From: Eubacteriales bacterium
GTDB taxonomy: Bacteria; Bacillota; Clostridia; Lachnospirales; Lachnospiraceae
Direction of reading: 5' to 3'
Length of the DNA stretch: 63,701 nucleotides
Assembly: GCA_030524585.1 (NCBI GenBank)
Contig: JAUNGJ010000008.1
Location: 1 to 63,701 of the forward strand
Part shown: positions 28,735-37,428 of the stretch, piece after piece
How positions within the stretch are numbered: the stretch's first letter is position 1
Layout of the letters: every line of letters starts with the position of its first letter
Made by a program: the position numbers and the translations under genes
Notes under the pieces: generated by a model
What the model was told of the DNA's origin: nothing
Database searches by the model: none
The model's input: the letters and a program-made list of their open reading frames with translations, nothing else

Positions 28735-29562
28735 GTGAATATCGAAGAATTAAAAAGGGCGCCCATTGGAGTTTTTGATTCCGGCGTGGGAGGATTAACG
28801 GTAGCGAGAGAGATTATGAGACAGCTTCCGGATGAGAATATCGTCTATTTTGGAGATACGGCCCGTCTTCCCTATGGAAGTAAGTCAAAGGAATCCATCA
28901 TCCGGTTTTCAAGACAGATCATCCGTTTCTTACAGACCAAAAATGTAAAGGCGATCGTTATCGCCTGCAATACGGCGACGGCAATGGCCCTGGAAACAGT
29001 TCAGCAGGAATTTGACACACCGATCATTGGAGTGATTGTACCGGGTGCGAGGGCTGCGGTCCAGGAAACGAAGAATAAAAAGATCGGCGTGATCGGTACG
29101 GAAGGAACCATACGGAGCAATATGTATACCCGGGTGATCCGGGAGATAGAGCCGGAGGCAGAGGTGCTTGGGAAGGCATGTCCATTATTTGTGCCGTTAG
29201 TAGAGGAAGGCTTTGTAAAAAATTACAGTGCCGTTACCGAAGAAGTGATCGACATTTATCTGCGGGAGATGCGGGAGTCGGAGGTTGATACCATGATTCT
29301 CGGATGCACCCATTATCCGCTGCTTCGTTCAGCGATTATAAAATACATGGGAGACCGGGTACATATTGTGAACCCGGCTTATGAGGCGGCCATGGATCTG
29401 AAGAAGATTCTGAATGAACGGAATATGAACCATGAGTCCGGAGAGTATAACAAATATGAATTTTATGTCAGTGACGCGGCAGAGAAATTCAAGCAGTTTG
29501 CAAACTCAGTTCTTCCATATGATGTGAAGTATATTCATCAGATCAACATTGAAGAGTACTAG
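28735..29562 (+). CDS. murI: Glutamate racemase
   Basis: 275 residues. The GTG at 28735 lies seven bases after AAGGGGGA; a TTG at 28729 is less well placed. Signature GVFDSGVGGLTVAREI, the first catalytic Cys in VIACNTATAMAL and the second in LGCTHYPLLRSAI. It supplies D-glutamate for peptidoglycan. It sits 12 bases after dnaE and before a DUF1934 gene. Confidence 0.95.
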   Translation: MNIEELKRAPIGVFDSGVGGLTVAREIMRQLPDENIVYFGDTARLPYGSKSKESIIRFSRQIIRFLQTKNVKAIVIACNTATAMALETVQQEFDTPIIGVIVPGARAAVQETKNKKIGVIGTEGTIRSNMYTRVIREIEPEAEVLGKACPLFVPLVEEGFVKNYSAVTEEVIDIYLREMRESEVDTMILGCTHYPLLRSAIIKYMGDRVHIVNPAYEAAMDLKKILNERNMNHESGEYNKYEFYVSDAAEKFKQFANSVLPYDVKYIHQINIEEY

Positions 29563-29572
29563 GAGAGTCTTT

Positions 29573-30010
29573 ATGAAAAAGGATGTATTAATCAGTATTG
29601 CAGGCCTTCACTACGGGGCTTTTGAGGAGAAAGGGGAGAGTGAGCCCATTGAGGTTATCACTCCGGCGTCCTATTACCTGAAGAATGGAAAACATTATAT
29701 TATCTATGACGAAGTGGTGGAGGGGATACCCGGAACAGTTAAGAATACGGTAAAGATTACCGGAGATACGCTGTTTGAGATCAGCAAGAGCGGTCTTGCC
29801 AATACCAGGATGGTGTTTGAGAAGGATAAGATTAATATGACCAATTACCAGACGCCCTTTGGGGATATGCTGGTAGGCATTCACACGAAGGAAATGAAGG
29901 TGGATGTGCAGGAAGATCAGATTGATGTAAATATATCCTATGTACTGGATGTGAATAACGAACCGCTGTCGGACTGTCAGATAAAGGTGAATGTGAGAAG
30001 TGTAAAATAG
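29573..30010 (+). CDS. DUF1934 beta-barrel protein (YwiB-like)
   Basis: 145 residues from the ATG at 29573 with AGGAGAG just upstream. DUF1934 pattern: DVLISIAGLHY near the start, YYLKNGKHYIIYDEV, GLANTRMVFEKDKINMTNYQTPFGDMLVGIHT and a C-terminal run of beta strands. A calycin-like small barrel is expected; no function is established. Last gene of the 19294-30010 run. Confidence 0.82.
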   Translation: MKKDVLISIAGLHYGAFEEKGESEPIEVITPASYYLKNGKHYIIYDEVVEGIPGTVKNTVKITGDTLFEISKSGLANTRMVFEKDKINMTNYQTPFGDMLVGIHTKEMKVDVQEDQIDVNISYVLDVNNEPLSDCQIKVNVRSVK

Positions 30011-30032
30011 TGGATATAGTAAGTGATAACAA

Positions 30033-30064
30033 AAAGGAACATCGTCCGAGAACGATGTTCCTTT
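30033..30064. terminator. Terminator hairpin between DUF1934 and a converging small membrane gene
   Basis: A 13-bp perfect stem (30033-30045 with 30052-30064) whose outer A/T bases provide T runs on both strands. Confidence 0.85.
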
Positions 30065-30095
30065 GCTGTTCTGGTGCTGTCAAATGTCTAAAAGA

Positions 30096-30536
30096 TTATT
30101 TCTTCCGCAGTCTTGCAAAGAATCCTTTCTTTTTCTGCGGCGTCTCCAACGGTCCGCGGATTCCTTTTACGGCAGTGATATAGATGCCGCTTACGGTTGC
30201 CTTGACTTCCTTCTTCAAAGGAATCTGGTCGAAGATTGCTGCATCGCACATGAGAGTCATGATCTTTGGACCGATCTTGGCTTTTACAACCGGTACCTTG
30301 GAACGGCGCAGATACTTCGGTGTATTGTCGATGATGATCTGCGGAAGACCGGCTTCCTTGAGCTTCATCCTCTTCTTATCAATGATTAGCATACTGACCT
30401 GCTGGGCAGCGGCCTCAAGCTGAGCCTGATTGGCTTCCTGTTTCTGCTGCATTCTCTTTCCTAAAAAATACATAACAGCCAGTGCTATAATTAACACTAC
30501 TAATATAACTAATAAAACTATCGTTAATGTACTCAC
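30096..30536 (-). CDS. Conserved small membrane-anchored protein of unknown function
   Basis: 146 residues. The GTG at 30536 has AGGAGGA six bases upstream; a longer frame lacks such a site. One N-terminal membrane helix (TLTIVLLVILVVLIIALAVMYFL) is followed by a Gln/Ala-rich coiled coil (QQKQEANQAQLEAAAQQ), a compact domain (IDKKRMKLKEAGLPQIIIDNTPKYLRRSKVPVVKAKIGPK) and a basic C-terminus FFARLRKK. I do not recognise the family. The domain would face the cytosol. It may organise or bind an acidic partner, but that is a guess. Confidence 0.7.
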   Translation of the reverse strand: MSTLTIVLLVILVVLIIALAVMYFLGKRMQQKQEANQAQLEAAAQQVSMLIIDKKRMKLKEAGLPQIIIDNTPKYLRRSKVPVVKAKIGPKIMTLMCDAAIFDQIPLKKEVKATVSGIYITAVKGIRGPLETPQKKKGFFARLRKK

Positions 30537-30655
30537 GGGAATCCTCCTCAAAATGTATTCTGGTTCAGCAGGGTATCCGGAATTATACACCGCTAAACTG
30601 CTATATATTTTAACATCGTTTCTTTGTTAGTGCAAGTGATTTGGAAGATTAGGGG

Positions 30656-30684
30656 TTACTTTTCTTGGGGAAGCGATGTATAAT
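30656..30684 (+). promoter_or_regulatory. Predicted promoter of the cardiolipin synthase gene
   Basis: TTACTT, 17 bases, TATAAT, ending 38 bases before the start codon. Confidence 0.6.
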
Positions 30685-30722
30685 GAAGCATTATCAGAGA
30701 AACTTGATTTTGGGGTGAATTT

Positions 30723-32198
30723 ATGCTTGAACTTATGGTGGATGGCGTTCAGACTTCCTTCTGGTGGGTGATGAACCATCTGCTCATTATTAATATTATA
30801 TTTTCCATATTGATTATTTTTTTTCAGAGACAGAATCCCACTACGGTATGGGCATGGCTCCTTGTGCTGTATTTTATACCGGTGCTGGGATTTGTGCTTT
30901 ATCTTGTGCTGGGGCAGAATTTTCATAAGGACCGGATGTTCCGTATGAAGGAAATTGAAGGTGAGATGAAGTATGCGATCCGCAGGCAGGGAGAATCCAT
31001 ATATAAGAAAAAGCTGCGGTTAAGAGATCCGGAACAGGGCAGGTACAGGAATCTGATCTTATATAACCTGAATGAGGGAGAATCGGTACTGACAGACAAC
31101 AACGATATTCAGATCTTTACCGATGGAAAAGAGAAGTTTAAAGCACTTCTGTGGGAGATGGATCATGCGAGGAACTATATCCATCTGCAGTATTATATTA
31201 TTAAGAATGATGAACTCTGGAAAGAAATCGAAGAAGTTCTGATCCGCAAGGTGAAGCAGGGAGTGGAGGTCCGGGTATTATTCGACAGCATGGGATGCCG
31301 TACGATGCACAACCGGGATTGGGAGCGTCTGGAGACGGCAGGCATACAGGTGGCGGAATTCTTTCCGGCGGTCCTGGGAAGTCTTCAGCTTCGCGTGAAT
31401 TATCGAAATCACCGTAAGATTGTGGTCATTGATGGCAGAGTGGGGTTTGTCGGAGGCTTTAATATCGGCCGTGAGTATCTTGGACGGGATAAAAAATTCG
31501 GCTACTGGAGAGATACGCACATCTGTATTCAGGGCTCGGCGGTGGTCTCTCTTGCAGTGCGCTTCATTCTGGATTGGAACTATGCGGCCAGGGAGAATCT
31601 GTTTCTGGATGACCGTCTGTTTGCCGTTCCGGAGTTTGAGCGGGTCGGCAGAGAGCCGGTACAGATTATATCCAGCGGCCCGGACTCCCGGAATCCGGTT
31701 ATCCGGAACAATTATCTGCGTCTGATCCATATGGCAAAGAAAAGCGTCTATATACAGACGCCGTACTTTATACCGGACAGCGATATTCTGAATGCCCTTA
31801 AGATTGCGGCAAAGTCCGGCATTGATGTGAGGATCATGATTCCCTGCAAGCCGGATCACCCGTTTGTGTATTGGGCGACCTATTCCTACATGGGAGATAT
31901 GATTGCTGCGGGGGCAAAATGCTATACCTATGACAAAGGATTTCTGCATTCTAAGTGTATGTGTGTGGACGGCCTTGCAACCTGCATGGGAACAGCGAAT
32001 ATGGATATCCGGAGCTTCGCGCTCAATTTTGAGGTAAATGCTACGATATACAGCGCCAAGACCACATCGAAGCTGGAGGAAGCTTTTCGGAAGGATATTG
32101 AAACAGCCACGCTGGTCACAAGAAAGAAGTACCAGAACAGAGGGCTTGTCATCCGTGTGAAGGAGCAGGTGTGCAGACTGCTGTCGCCGCTTCTGTAG
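30723..32198 (+). CDS. cls: Cardiolipin synthase
   Basis: 491 residues. Two N-terminal membrane helices (PLDc_N: TVWAWLLVLYFIPVLGFVLYLVLGQ) then two phospholipase D motifs, NHRKIVVIDG (His230) and LHSKCMCVDG (His409). It joins two phosphatidylglycerol molecules in the membrane. The sequence FIPVLGFVLYL and length are normal for the Gram-positive form. Single-gene unit with its own promoter. Confidence 0.94.
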   Translation: MLELMVDGVQTSFWWVMNHLLIINIIFSILIIFFQRQNPTTVWAWLLVLYFIPVLGFVLYLVLGQNFHKDRMFRMKEIEGEMKYAIRRQGESIYKKKLRLRDPEQGRYRNLILYNLNEGESVLTDNNDIQIFTDGKEKFKALLWEMDHARNYIHLQYYIIKNDELWKEIEEVLIRKVKQGVEVRVLFDSMGCRTMHNRDWERLETAGIQVAEFFPAVLGSLQLRVNYRNHRKIVVIDGRVGFVGGFNIGREYLGRDKKFGYWRDTHICIQGSAVVSLAVRFILDWNYAARENLFLDDRLFAVPEFERVGREPVQIISSGPDSRNPVIRNNYLRLIHMAKKSVYIQTPYFIPDSDILNALKIAAKSGIDVRIMIPCKPDHPFVYWATYSYMGDMIAAGAKCYTYDKGFLHSKCMCVDGLATCMGTANMDIRSFALNFEVNATIYSAKTTSKLEEAFRKDIETATLVTRKKYQNRGLVIRVKEQVCRLLSPLL

Positions 32199-32243
32199 AA
32201 ATGGCCGATAGCCGGGCTGTTCGTGAAAATCCTGTGAAAAAGG

Positions 32244-32272
32244 TTTCTTTCATCGGAGGAGTGTGGTATACT
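32244..32272 (+). promoter_or_regulatory. Predicted promoter of the trigger-factor-like lipoprotein gene
   Basis: TTTCTT, 17 bases, TATACT; the -35 is weak. Transcript leader of about 75 bases. Confidence 0.45.
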
Positions 32273-32354
32273 GGGGGCGTTTGATAAAATGTTATCTGAT
32301 AGATAGAAAATTTCCTGCAGAAAAGACAGCAGCAACAAGAATAAGAGGTGTATT

Positions 32355-33413
32355 ATGAAAAGAAAAACAGCAGTACTATTGGTTGGCGCTTTGGCGGCAT
32401 CTTTGTTTTTGACAGGGTGCTCCGGCAACAGTGCGTCCAATGAATATGTATCCGTAGGCGGATATAAGGAAGTAGAAGTAGAGGATATTGATGAGCCGGA
32501 GGAAGTCACGGACGAAGACGTAGACAGCTATATTGAGGCTGTGCTTACACAGTATGGAACCCAGGAAGAGATCAAAGACCGCGCTGTGGCAGACGGCGAC
32601 ACGGTGAACATTGATTTTGTGGGAAAGATGAACGGAGAGGCCTTTGACGGCGGAAGCAGTGAGGGCTATAATCTGGTAATCGGATCAGGCTCCTTTATTC
32701 CGGGCTTCGAGGACAGTATTATCGGTCACAGGCCAGAAGAAACCTTCGATTGGAATGGAAGCTTCCCGGAGGAATACAGCAACAATCCGGATTTTGCGGG
32801 CAAGGATGTGACATTTACGATTACTGTGAATTATATTTGTGGGGAGACCACGCTCCCAGAGCTTACCGATGAGTTTGTACAGACGGTTTCGGAAAAGTCT
32901 AAGACGGTAGAGGAATACCGGGAGGAGATTAAGAAACAGCTCGCTGAAAACAGCACGGTAGATTATGACACTACTCTTCAGCAGTCTGCATGGGAAGCAG
33001 TGCTTGAGAAGGCCGAGATTAAGGAATATCCGGAAGGCGAAGTGGAAAAGTACTCCCAGGAACTGATCGACCAGTACAAAGCGGCGGCAGAGGCCTATGG
33101 AGTAGAATACAGTGATTTTCTTCAGCAGTATTATGGGGTCAGCGAGGAAGATTTTGAAAAGCAGGTTCAGGACGCTGCAGAGCAGAGCATAAAGGAGAGA
33201 CTTGTAGCCGAGGCGATTGCGGATAAGGAGAAGCTGTCTCCGAAAAATGACGATGAATGGCAGAAGGAGTACGAGGCTCTTGCGGAAGAATATGGCTATG
33301 AGGATGTAGATGCACTGATGGAGATTGCAGATGAAGATACTCTGAAGAGCATTATAATTATCAATCATGTCAAAGAATTTTTGGCAGAGCATGCAATTCA
33401 GGTGAAAGAGTAA
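32355..33413 (+). CDS. Trigger-factor-like FKBP peptidyl-prolyl isomerase lipoprotein
   Basis: 352 residues. Lipoprotein signal ending AASLFLTGC (Cys near 22), so it is exported and anchored outside the membrane. An FKBP-type domain follows (ADGDTVNIDFVGKMNGEAFDGGSSEGYNLVIGSGSFIPGFE, near 75-115), then a trigger-factor C-terminal helical region (TVEEYREEIKKQLAENS..., SDFLQQYYGVSEEDFEKQVQ). It lacks the ribosome-binding N-terminal domain, consistent with its location. It probably helps proteins fold after secretion. Confidence 0.85.
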   Translation: MKRKTAVLLVGALAASLFLTGCSGNSASNEYVSVGGYKEVEVEDIDEPEEVTDEDVDSYIEAVLTQYGTQEEIKDRAVADGDTVNIDFVGKMNGEAFDGGSSEGYNLVIGSGSFIPGFEDSIIGHRPEETFDWNGSFPEEYSNNPDFAGKDVTFTITVNYICGETTLPELTDEFVQTVSEKSKTVEEYREEIKKQLAENSTVDYDTTLQQSAWEAVLEKAEIKEYPEGEVEKYSQELIDQYKAAAEAYGVEYSDFLQQYYGVSEEDFEKQVQDAAEQSIKERLVAEAIADKEKLSPKNDDEWQKEYEALAEEYGYEDVDALMEIADEDTLKSIIIINHVKEFLAEHAIQVKE

Positions 33414-33427
33414 AAGAGAACAGATCA

Positions 33428-33465
33428 AAAGGCAGGACGTTATAGAAGCGTCCTGCCTTTCTTTG
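33428..33465. terminator. Bidirectional terminator overlapping the end of the yitT-type gene
   Basis: AAAGGCAGGACG (33428-33439) pairs with CGTCCTGCCTTT (33449-33460), loop of nine. On the plus strand CTTTG follows; the downstream arm also encodes the last residues of the converging gene. Confidence 0.85.
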
Positions 33466-34327
33466 TTCGAAAGCCGCCGACGACCTCACCGGTGGTAGTT
33501 ACCGTAACGAAGACCTGAGAAGCATGGATGCGCAGATAGTCCATCAATTTCTGGTATTCATTTTTATCCAGAACAGATACCAGATCGTGGCGGGGTTCTT
33601 TGTGGTAGCCGCCGGTTAGCTGATAGACGGAAACACCGCAGTGCAGATTGTCCGTGATATACTGCTGAATCGGCTGCGGATCGCTGGTAATTACGCTGAC
33701 GCGGTAGCGCAGCTGGAAATTAGCAAGATTACGGTCCAGACATACGCCGCCGATATAGGTGCCGAGGATGCTTAAGACTACGGTTTCTATATCATAGACA
33801 AACAGTGAGGTTAGGGAAGCAGTTACTCCTGCAAGAATCAGCCCTTTGCCCAGATCTATATGCAAATATTTATTTAAGATCTTCGCAACAATATCAAAGC
33901 CCCCTGCTGAAGCATTCCGGTTGAAGATGATGGTCTGCCCGTAGCTTATGATTAGCGAGTAACAGAGAATGTTTACTAACTGGTTCGTGCACAGAGGCGG
34001 CTGGTTGGGGAAAATGATTTCAAATATAAACAGATAAACGGACATTATGGCAGTGGTATAAATCGTTTTGGCGCCAAAGTCCCGGCCGATCAGCAGCACG
34101 CTCAATATCAGCAGAAGCGCGTTCATGATGAAAGTCAGGATGGAAATCCGCACGGGGATTATCTTTGACAGTACCAGTGAAAGACCGGACACATTTCCAA
34201 TGACAAGGTTGCAGGATACCATAAAAAAATATACGCCGAAGGATATGATACCCATGGCAAGGGTGATAACGAGATAATCTGTGACGGTCTCTCTGACCGT
34301 GCTTTTGGATGGGAATGGTTTCGTCAT
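33440..34327 (-). CDS. YitT-family membrane protein (DUF161/DUF2179)
   Basis: 295 residues. Five or six membrane helices (GIISFGVYFFMVSCNLVIGNVSGLSLVLSKI, and a segment with NASAGGFDIVAKIL, the DUF161 mark), then a soluble C-terminal DUF2179 domain (VSVITSDPQPIQQYITDNLHCGVSVYQLTGGY... VFVTVTTTGEVVGGF). Function is not established for the family. CAAAGGAGC precedes the ATG. Confidence 0.88.
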   Translation of the reverse strand: MTKPFPSKSTVRETVTDYLVITLAMGIISFGVYFFMVSCNLVIGNVSGLSLVLSKIIPVRISILTFIMNALLLILSVLLIGRDFGAKTIYTTAIMSVYLFIFEIIFPNQPPLCTNQLVNILCYSLIISYGQTIIFNRNASAGGFDIVAKILNKYLHIDLGKGLILAGVTASLTSLFVYDIETVVLSILGTYIGGVCLDRNLANFQLRYRVSVITSDPQPIQQYITDNLHCGVSVYQLTGGYHKEPRHDLVSVLDKNEYQKLMDYLRIHASQVFVTVTTTGEVVGGFRTKKGRTLL

Positions 34328-34462
34328 GACGGCTGCTCCTTTGTGTGTGAATGAGTCTTTTGAAAGATTTTGTCAGAATTTGTTTTGCAGGAAAGACTTA
34401 ATAAGATTATGGCATTTTATACTATAAAGGTCAAACTTTTTCAAAAAAATATTAAATTAGGG

Positions 34463-34491
34463 TTGACGAATATAAAACACGGGAATATAAT
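34463..34491 (+). promoter_or_regulatory. Strong consensus promoter of the TrpX-type ABC operon
   Basis: TTGACG, 17 bases, TATAAT. Transcription would begin near 34498, just before a long stem-loop. Confidence 0.82.
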
Positions 34492-34504
34492 AAAAACGCC
34501 GAAA

Positions 34505-34556
34505 CACTTTCGCAAGTTGAAGTGTGAAAATATTCACGCTTCAACTTGCGAAAGTG
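34505..34556 (+). promoter_or_regulatory. 24-bp stem-loop at the predicted 5' end of the TrpX-type mRNA
   Basis: Arms at 34505-34528 and 34533-34556 pair over their full length with one U-G wobble, closing an AATA loop. No T run follows and the ribosome site is outside the stem, so it is not a simple terminator or SD blocker. It would cap the transcript a few bases from its start; as DNA it is also a large inverted repeat. Confidence 0.85.
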
Positions 34557-34583
34557 AGGCGAGCAAAGAGGAGGTATGGAACA

Positions 34584-35594
34584 ATGAAAAAGAAATTATT
34601 ATCAGTTTTGATGGTAGCTGCACTTGCTATTTCCATGACAGCATGTGGAAGCAGCTCAGACAGTGAAGGTGAGAAGGAAGCAGAAGAGCAGACAGAAGAG
34701 GCGTCTGGCGACAGTTATACAATCGGTATCTGCCAGCTGGTTCAGCATGATGCGCTTGATGCGGCAACAGAAGGCTTTAAGGATGCGCTTACAGAGCTGT
34801 GCGGTGAAGACGGAGTAACCTTTGACGAGCAGAACGCACAGGGTGAGCATAATATGTGTGCAACCATTATCAATCAGTTCGTATCAGATGACGTAGATCT
34901 GATTCTGGCCAATGCGACAGATCCTTTGACAACAGCAGCAACAGCAACAGCAGACATCCCGATTATCGGAACCTCTGTTACAGATTATGCAACAGCTCTT
35001 CAGATTGAAGACTGGACAGGAGCAACAGGAATCAACGTATCAGGAACAAGCGACCTGGCTCCGATCGACGAGCAGGAAGCTATGTTAAAGGAACTGGTTC
35101 CGGATGCAAAGATGGTAGGTATTCTGTACTGCTCAGCTGAGCCGAATTCCAAATATCAGGCAGAGCTGTTTGAGGAAGCGCTTGAGGCAGACGGCATTGA
35201 ATACAAAGAGTACACAGCAGCTGACTCTAATGAGATTCAGTCTGTAGCAACCAGCGCAGTTTCAGAAGTAGATGTTATCTATGTTCCAACTGACAATACA
35301 ATGGCAGCTAACACAGAGATCGTTAAGAACGTATGCGTACCGGCAGGTATTCCGGTAATCGCCGGTGAGCAGGGAATCTGTACTGGATGCGGTATCGCTA
35401 CACTGTCTATCAGCTACTATGATATTGGATACAAGGCTGGTGAGATGGCATACGACATTTTGGCAAACGGCGCTGATATTACAACAATGGATATCGAGTT
35501 TGCACCAGAAGTAACCAAGATGTACAACAAAGAGATCTGTGAAGAGCTTGGAATTACCGTACCGGATGATTATGTAGCAATCGAGACCGAGTAA
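34584..35594 (+). CDS. ABC transporter substrate-binding lipoprotein, TrpX type
   Basis: 336 residues from the ATG at 34584 (AGGAGG upstream); the longer frame runs into the stem-loop. Signal peptide ends AISMTAC (Cys near 19). The body is a periplasmic-binding type I fold of the ABC_sub_bind family: QLVQHDALDAATEGFKDAL, LILANATDPLTTAATATADIPIIGTSVTDY, VGILYCSAEPNSKYQAELFEEA. Related systems import tryptophan or other amino acids, sometimes cofactors. Operon with a permease and an ATPase that follow. Confidence 0.88.
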   Translation: MKKKLLSVLMVAALAISMTACGSSSDSEGEKEAEEQTEEASGDSYTIGICQLVQHDALDAATEGFKDALTELCGEDGVTFDEQNAQGEHNMCATIINQFVSDDVDLILANATDPLTTAATATADIPIIGTSVTDYATALQIEDWTGATGINVSGTSDLAPIDEQEAMLKELVPDAKMVGILYCSAEPNSKYQAELFEEALEADGIEYKEYTAADSNEIQSVATSAVSEVDVIYVPTDNTMAANTEIVKNVCVPAGIPVIAGEQGICTGCGIATLSISYYDIGYKAGEMAYDILANGADITTMDIEFAPEVTKMYNKEICEELGITVPDDYVAIETE

Positions 35595-35630
35595 TTTGAA
35601 AGTAGAATCATCTATATAAGAAGAGAAGCG

Positions 35631-35651
35631 CCTGCCCCATTTTGGGGCAGG
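35631..35651 (+). promoter_or_regulatory. Intercistronic stem-loop between binding-protein and permease genes (TrpX-type)
   Basis: CCTGCCCCA pairs with TGGGGCAGG around a three-base loop. Only AGTTTAAG follows, so partial termination or mRNA protection is likelier than a full stop. Confidence 0.75.
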
Positions 35652-35679
35652 TAGTTTAAGTAGAAAGGAATTTAGAGAA

Positions 35680-36618
35680 ATGATGGCTTATTTTGCGACA
35701 CTGGATCCAATGACGCTGGTTCGTGCATTGCCCGGCAACGTGGCGCAGGGACTTATATGGGGGATTATGGCATTGGGTGTGTATATTACCTTCCGTATTC
35801 TGGATTTTCCGGATCTGACGGTGGACGGTACGCTGGCCACAGGAGGCGCGGTAGCGGTGATGATGATACAGGGAGGCATGCATCCGGCGCTTGTGCTTAT
35901 CTTTGCTACTCTGGCGGGAATGCTGGCGGGAATTGTGACGGGACTTTTACATACAGCACTTGGAATTCCGGGAATTTTGGCGAGTATTCTGACCCAGATA
36001 TCACTGTATTCTGTGAATCTTGGAATTATGGGAAAGGCAAATCAGAGTATCGGTATCGGTCAGAAAGGGCTGGTGGCTTCTTTGAGATTCGTGTCCGCTG
36101 ATGACAGCTATCTGTTCTTCATTAAGCTGATTCTGATCTGCCTTGTTCTGGTTGCAATTGTATACTGGATGTTCGGAACCGAAATCGGTTCAGCAATCCG
36201 TGCAACCGGATGTAACGAGCAGATGGCACGTGCCCAGGGAATCAATACAAATTTCACAAAAGTAATTGCACTGATGATCTCCAATGGTCTGGTTGGTCTC
36301 TGCGGCGGTATTTATGCACAGTATCAGGGCTCAGCGGACGTCAACTCAGGACGTGGAGCGATCGTAATCGGTCTGGCGGCAGTCATTATCAGCGAAGTGA
36401 TTTTCGGCAGGCTGTGTGCGGGCAGGAAGCTTGCCTTTGCGTACACACTTGCAGCCGTGTTTGTCGGGGCAATTCTCTATTACATAGCATACACACTTGT
36501 ATTGTGGCTTAAGATGCCTTCCGATTACATGAAGCTGTTCTCAGCGATCGTTGTGGCAATCTTCCTTGCAATACCGTATCTGAAGGATAAACATTCTACG
36601 AAACGGAGGAGGGCTTAA
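35680..36618 (+). CDS. ABC transporter permease, TrpY type
   Basis: 312 residues with about eight membrane helices. Branched-chain-like permease family seen with TrpX binding proteins: QGLIWGIMALGVYITFRILDFPDLTVDGTLATGGAVAV and the coupling segment GSAIRATGCNEQMARAQGINT (near 168-188). Forms the membrane channel of the importer. Start at the first of two adjacent ATGs, ten bases after GAAAGGA. Confidence 0.9.
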   Translation: MMAYFATLDPMTLVRALPGNVAQGLIWGIMALGVYITFRILDFPDLTVDGTLATGGAVAVMMIQGGMHPALVLIFATLAGMLAGIVTGLLHTALGIPGILASILTQISLYSVNLGIMGKANQSIGIGQKGLVASLRFVSADDSYLFFIKLILICLVLVAIVYWMFGTEIGSAIRATGCNEQMARAQGINTNFTKVIALMISNGLVGLCGGIYAQYQGSADVNSGRGAIVIGLAAVIISEVIFGRLCAGRKLAFAYTLAAVFVGAILYYIAYTLVLWLKMPSDYMKLFSAIVVAIFLAIPYLKDKHSTKRRRA

Positions 36619-36621
36619 GCT

Positions 36622-37428
36622 ATGGCGTACATGTTAGAAATACAGAATCTTCATAAGACATTTAATAAAGGAACTATCAATGAGAAGGTGGCGTTAGATG
36701 GCGTGAATCTGCAGCTGAATCCTGGAGATTTTGTTACGATCATCGGAGGAAACGGCGCGGGCAAATCTACCACGCTGAACGCGATCGCGGGAGTGTGGCC
36801 GGTAGACCAGGGAAATATTATTGTAGACGGAGTGGACATCACAGACCTTCCTGAGCACAAGAGAGCGTCTTATCTGGGCCGTGTATTTCAGGATCCGATG
36901 ACCGGAACCGCCGCTACCATGTCCATTGAAGAAAATATGGCAATCGCTGCAAGACGTGGCGCAAGACGGGGACTTGGCTGGGGAATCACGAAGAAAGAGC
37001 GGGAGTCCTACAAGGAGCAGCTAAAGGAGCTGGAGCTTGGCCTGGAAGAAAGACTCAGCAGCAAGGTTGGACTTCTGTCCGGCGGTCAGAGACAGGCGAT
37101 CACCCTTCTTATGGCAGCGCTAAAAGAGCCAAAGCTCCTTCTGCTGGATGAGCACACGGCAGCCCTCGATCCAAAAACGGCAGCCAAGGTACTTGCTTTG
37201 TCCGACAAGATCATCGAAGAGCATCATCTGACGGCGATGATGGTAACCCACAATATGAAGGATGCCATTGCCCACGGCAACCGTCTGGTCATGATGCACG
37301 AGGGCAGGATTATCTATGACGTCAGCGGAGAAGAAAAGAAAAAACTGAAGGTATCAGACCTTCTGAAGAAATTTGAGGAGGCAAGCGGCGGCGAATTTGC
37401 CAATGACCGCATGATGCTTGCCAACTAA
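36622..37428 (+). CDS. ABC transporter ATP-binding protein, TrpZ type
   Basis: 268 residues. Walker A GGNGAGKSTTLN, signature LSGGQRQAITLLMA, Walker B LLLLDEHTAALDP, H-loop MMVTHNM. The insert MTGTAATMSIEENMAIAARRGARRG is typical of the ATPase that pairs with TrpX/TrpY. Starts three bases after the permease stop. Its end overlaps the converging pseudouridine synthase gene by four bases. Confidence 0.92.
   Translation: MAYMLEIQNLHKTFNKGTINEKVALDGVNLQLNPGDFVTIIGGNGAGKSTTLNAIAGVWPVDQGNIIVDGVDITDLPEHKRASYLGRVFQDPMTGTAATMSIEENMAIAARRGARRGLGWGITKKERESYKEQLKELELGLEERLSSKVGLLSGGQRQAITLLMAALKEPKLLLLDEHTAALDPKTAAKVLALSDKIIEEHHLTAMMVTHNMKDAIAHGNRLVMMHEGRIIYDVSGEEKKKLKVSDLLKKFEEASGGEFANDRMMLAN

Noticed and set aside
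34505-34556. Intrinsic terminator upstream of the TrpX-type gene
   Set aside because: No T run follows the stem and a strong promoter places it at the start of the downstream transcript.
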